Shown piece by piece: positions 60,779 through 64,000 of a DNA stretch of 64,000 nucleotides. A model generated the notes under the pieces. The model searched no databases, was not told the DNA's origin, and worked only from the letters and a program-made list of their open reading frames with translations. Origin of the DNA: Maylandia zebra (lineage: Eukaryota > Chordata > Actinopteri > Cichliformes > Cichlidae); contig NC_135169.1 of NCBI RefSeq assembly GCF_041146795.1, forward strand, positions 64,046,119 to 64,110,118, given 5' to 3'. Position 1 is the first letter of the stretch. The number at the start of each line of letters is the position of its first letter. The position numbers and the translations under genes were made by a program.

Positions 60779-61073
60779 CTCCAAAATATCTGTCAGCTTA
60801 TCGATGTGAGCCTTCAAGTCGTACACGCCTGCCTTTTCTCCACCTTCCCCTGTCTCTCCTCCTCCACTACCACCACTTCCTCCTCCTCCTCCCCCCTCTT
60901 CAGCGGGAGGGCTCCTCTCCTCTCCGATGCCCACAGTGTCGCAGACGTCCTGGGCCACAGCCCTCCCTCTCGTTGGTGTCCTTCTTGGCGTACATGCGGC
61001 ACAGCTCCTTCATCTTGACAATGGAGAGCGCCTCGATCTCCTGACGGGAGTGACGGAAGTCTCCCAGAGCCAC
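60779..61073 (-). CDS. kif1c: kif1c exon after FHA, with frameshift
   Basis: Starts [20 protein letters not shown] then [17 protein letters not shown], an almost invariant KIF1 block. The second half, [18 protein letters not shown] through [18 protein letters not shown], is in another frame. Compared with remembered KIF1C (NER-DSWRA-VA), about 8 bases are missing near 60963-60970. The original frame then meets a stop 20 or so codons on. An acidic Gly/Ser-rich insert is encoded at 60830-60900. Confidence 0.85.
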
Positions 61074-62164
61074 CTGAGGGGGGCGCCACATACAGAGGAA
61101 CAGGTTTAAAAAAAGAAAAAAAAGCTCCTCCTCTAATGTCCTCTGGACTGTTTGTGCTGGTTAATTTTACTGTTCTCCAAATCTCTCCACAGACTGCTAA
61201 ACAATCAGGAGTGGAGCAACCAAACTTGGCACGCAGGTACATATTAGGGTCCCGAGGTTCTTATCTACATCAGACACTATGACATAATCATGTGGCCTAG
61301 GAACCTCATATCGACTGGTTACAATAACCCATTTTTAGCATCTATGCACCTGTCCACTGTAAGGTTGCGTGACCACAACCTAGCAATGGACTTCAGTGGC
61401 ATCTACACCGTAGAGCAGGGCCTGAGTGCACAGAACCCACAAAAATGGGCAAATCTGAACCCACTCAGGTTTATAATTTGCCTCTGTATGTTCTGGTGCG
61501 ATATCTTAAGACGATCACATATTTTACCTCACACAGGCTGAACAGACCAATCAACACTGTGCCATGGGTACTAGCTCTACTACCAACCCTCCGAGAACTC
61601 TGTGCTCCAGTTTTAGTGAGTGGACTTATTTCTTTACACTTAATCGCAGGCACCAGTGTCAGTGTGACACTCCCGTACAGTCCACGGATGCATGTTTTTA
61701 ACTCTTAAATGCTACAGTCCAGGCTTCAAAATTTGGAAAGGAAAAGGTAATGTGGCTTTACTATGACTACCTTTTTTAAAGAGTTTATGGTTACACAGCA
61801 AGGTCTGTAACAATCTAGTGATCCTGGTTTTATTGGAAAATGCATCATGTATGATTTTCACAATTTACCACTTATTTGTTGCGTTTGACTGGAGCTATGG
61901 AGTCTAACTAACAGAGTCTGTCTGACTTAGTCATGGACCAAATTGGTCCAACACTACAGACCAGTGTCAAGTGTCCACCTGGAGCCATCTCCAGGAGGGT
62001 TTGGGTTTTGAAAGGTCCAGTGTATTTTTAAAGGTAAAGTTTTAACCCTTTGCCCCTGAATGTAGAGATATAAGAGTATTTATGAGAATAACTTCTAAAA
62101 TGTTTATCTGTCCCTCTGAAACCAGTCAGAGAACACTCTGATATCACGTGTGTGTTTGTGAGAC

Positions 62165-62326
62165 CTCGTAGCAGATCTCTTTGACGGCCTGCATGCGGAG
62201 GTCCTCCATGGTCACCCGTTTGGGGTCTTTGCTGATCCTCCTCCTCTGAGGGATCTGATACACTCGCAGAGGCTCCCTCCTCTTTCCGCTGCTGGGCAGA
62301 CCACAGCGTTTCACTATGGACTGCAC
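62165..62326 (-). CDS. kif1c: kif1c exon
   Basis: Encodes [20 protein letters not shown], then [20 protein letters not shown] and [14 protein letters not shown]. One of the best conserved KIF1A/B/C stretches. Acceptor CCAG and donor GTCTCA. Confidence 0.92.
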
Positions 62327-62493
62327 CTGGACACAGACATACAGGTGAGACAGGTCAGCTCACAGGTACATTAATCTGCTCCAATGACTGTCCCTGTCAG
62401 CAGAAAAGCTTGCTTCACGATCCTATCAGGTCTCTATGGGATGTCACAGCTACATGAGGAGCTATGAACGAGGAGATTATGAGGAGCTGATAC

Positions 62494-62597
62494 CTTGTTG
62501 GCTGGCAGCTTCTCTCTCAGGGAGGAGATGAGCCTCCAGCTCTCCTCACAGGATCGTTTGTCCGAGTCGTCCCCGCTGTCGCTGTCTGCGTAGGCTA
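62494..62597 (-). CDS. kif1c: kif1c exon
   Basis: Encodes [20 protein letters not shown] then [14 protein letters not shown]; acidic serine-rich linker followed by helix, as in KIF1C. Acceptor GTGCAG and donor GTATCA. Confidence 0.92.
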
Positions 62598-62666
62598 CTG
62601 CACACACAGAGAAGGTAAAACACCTGAAGCAGTCACCACACGAGCTCACCTGAAGGAGAAACTCAC

Positions 62667-62739
62667 CAGTCTGTGCTGCTCCAGCAGCAGGTCAGCCTCC
62701 TCCTTCTCTTTACGGTACTGAGTCTCCACGTCCTGCAGT
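62667..62739 (-). CDS. kif1c: kif1c exon, coiled coil
   Basis: Encodes [20 protein letters not shown] and QHRL. Acceptor CTGCAG and donor GTGAGT. Short coiled-coil segment downstream of the FHA domain. Confidence 0.92.
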
Positions 62740-62882
62740 CTGCAGCACACACACACACACACCAACCAACCAATCAGACGATCAATAATCAGGAAACAGC
62801 TCTGATATCTGACGTGGTTTACAGTGTGTCTACAGATGCTATCTGAAAACCACACTTCAGGGTCTAGTAAAGGTGCATCTAC

Positions 62883-63063
62883 CTCTTCTCCATCTCCAGC
62901 TTGATGTCGATGCCTTGTTTCTCCAGCAGCTCTTTCTGCGCGTAGTTCCAGTCCTCCGGCTCCCCCTGCTGCTCCATCGTGGCGCTGCGCTCCCTGTCCA
63001 GCCTCGCCTGCTCCGGGTGGTTGAACCGAAACACGTGGTTCTTCCCCATCACAATGCGGTTAC
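62883..63063 (-). CDS. kif1c: kif1c exon, FHA domain end
   Basis: Encodes [20 protein letters not shown], the end of the FHA domain with its conserved [11 protein letters not shown], then [13 protein letters not shown] and [20 protein letters not shown]. The [15 protein letters not shown] block is a kinesin-3 hallmark. Acceptor CTCTAG, donor GTAGAT. Confidence 0.93.
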
Positions 63064-63294
63064 CTAGAGACGGAAACAGACAGGAAACGGAGTCTGAGGT
63101 CTCCTGCAGGTTTTGGGTGGTGTGTTTACTCCATCGATCAAACCTGCTTTGTTTTTCATGTTCGTGTGTAATAAGCTGTAAACTAAAGTGAAACCTGATG
63201 TAACAGCTGCAGGAGCAGTGTAATGGCAGGTGCTTCCTGTTTGTTTAAAGCCGCAGTGAACTCGTAAGAAAAGCTGCCGGGTGTGTTTCTGTAC

Positions 63295-63378
63295 CTTGTT
63301 TTAATACGACAGCATCGGTGATCTGCTTCCCGTTAACGTAGGTCTCTGCTTCAACTAACGGCTCCAGAGTGACCACCA
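63295..63378 (-). CDS. kif1c: kif1c exon, FHA domain middle
   Basis: Encodes VVTLEPLVEAETYVNGKQIT then DAVVLKQ, the FHA beta strands with the conserved YVNGK turn. Acceptor CTGCAG (AG at 63379-63380), donor GTACAG. Exons for the motor domain lie beyond the right edge. The kinesin-3 motor moves vesicles toward microtubule plus ends; FHA takes part in dimerisation and autoinhibition. Confidence 0.92.
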
Positions 63379-63916
63379 CTGCAGAGGGAGACACAGACAG
63401 TCCAAGCAAAGCAAGAAAAACTCATCAGGAGAACTGAAACACAGCTCTGTGAAACACAAGGAGACCGGCTCTGTCTGATATGACACATGAGCATGAAACA
63501 GTCTGATGGGAGGACTCGCAGCAGTGACGGAGGCTTTATCATGGACCTTAATATCTGGGCTTGTATCCTGTAACATTACTAGAAAGGTTCATCCACAATC
63601 CAGAGACAGAGACCTGGATCTGAAAAGGGGTATGTCCACAACTACAGAGGCCTCTCGGTCTCACATACAGACATGCACTGAAACCAGGGATCGTGCTACA
63701 GCGCACAGGGTAACAGCAGCAGACACACACACACAGATATACAGACAGAGGGTGAGGAAGGGGTGTCTGGGACAGGAGGAGGGAGGCGGGGAAGGCACAG
63801 GAAACATGGGTGTGAACATGAGGATGATGTCACCATGACGAGTAGCAATGACTAATACCTGACAGATTTCCTGGCAGCTTTCACAGAAAGAGAAGAAGAA
63901 AGAGTCACTCACTGAG

Positions 63917-64000
<84 letters not shown>
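63379..64000 (-). other. kif1c: kif1c intron with terminal (AC)n
   Basis: No further exon seen. An (AC)n run of at least 77 bases (63924-64000) reaches the window edge. Confidence 0.6.

Overview
This is repeat-dense vertebrate DNA, most likely from a percomorph teleost and perhaps a cichlid. The evidence is compact GT-AG exons of the kinesin gene kif1c, teleost-type Fc-receptor-like and V-set immunoglobulin exons, and a mix of Tc1, hAT, piggyBac-like and ISL2EU-like DNA transposons with L2, L1, BEL/Pao and Ty3/gypsy retroelements plus a tRNA-derived SINE. No bacterial, CRISPR or operon-like feature was seen. The species call is inference.

Layout. 1-961 is the end of a hAT transposon with a GTF2IRD2-like transposase. 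1290-1935 is a degenerate minisatellite, followed by a piggyBac-type MITE (1940-2592). 4.1-5.2 kb and 13.1-13.95 kb are two related blocks of LTR-like sequence and Fc-receptor-like exon debris, the second split by a long L2 LINE (about 7.95-13.13 kb) that itself carries a hAT MITE. 14048-15266 is an internally deleted two-gene transposon lying next to an endogenous retroviral pol remnant. 16.1-16.8 kb holds three exons of a damaged Fc-receptor-like gene (minus strand). 17.7-29.8 kb is one broken BEL/Pao element. Its LTR was hit by a full-length L1 (18189-25275), which was in turn hit by a solo LTR and a second copy of the piggyBac-type MITE. The BEL coding part was hit by two further retroelements. 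30-37 kb contains a solo LTR, a reverse-strand L2 invaded by a 2.2-kb GC-rich retroposon, and a gypsy remnant. 37.7-44.9 kb is a Tc1 remnant whose terminal microsatellite received two hAT elements; the larger contains a nearly intact Tc1 element, an LTR-like insert and a long-TIR MITE. 45.8-52.9 kb is a minus-strand V-set immunoglobulin gene, partly duplicated and split by LINE insertions. 53.6-55.9 kb is a transposon with long inverted repeats. 56.3-64 kb is the 3' half of kif1c on the minus strand.

Only kif1c and the immunoglobulin exons are host genes. kif1c encodes a kinesin-3 motor for vesicle transport; the window covers its FHA domain through its tail. It carries two frameshifts and one in-frame stop, so it is either decaying or the assembly has errors. 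The immunoglobulin exons look like fragments of immune-receptor multigene families. The rest is a transposon graveyard. Target-site duplications and restored reading frames let the insertion order be read directly in several places.
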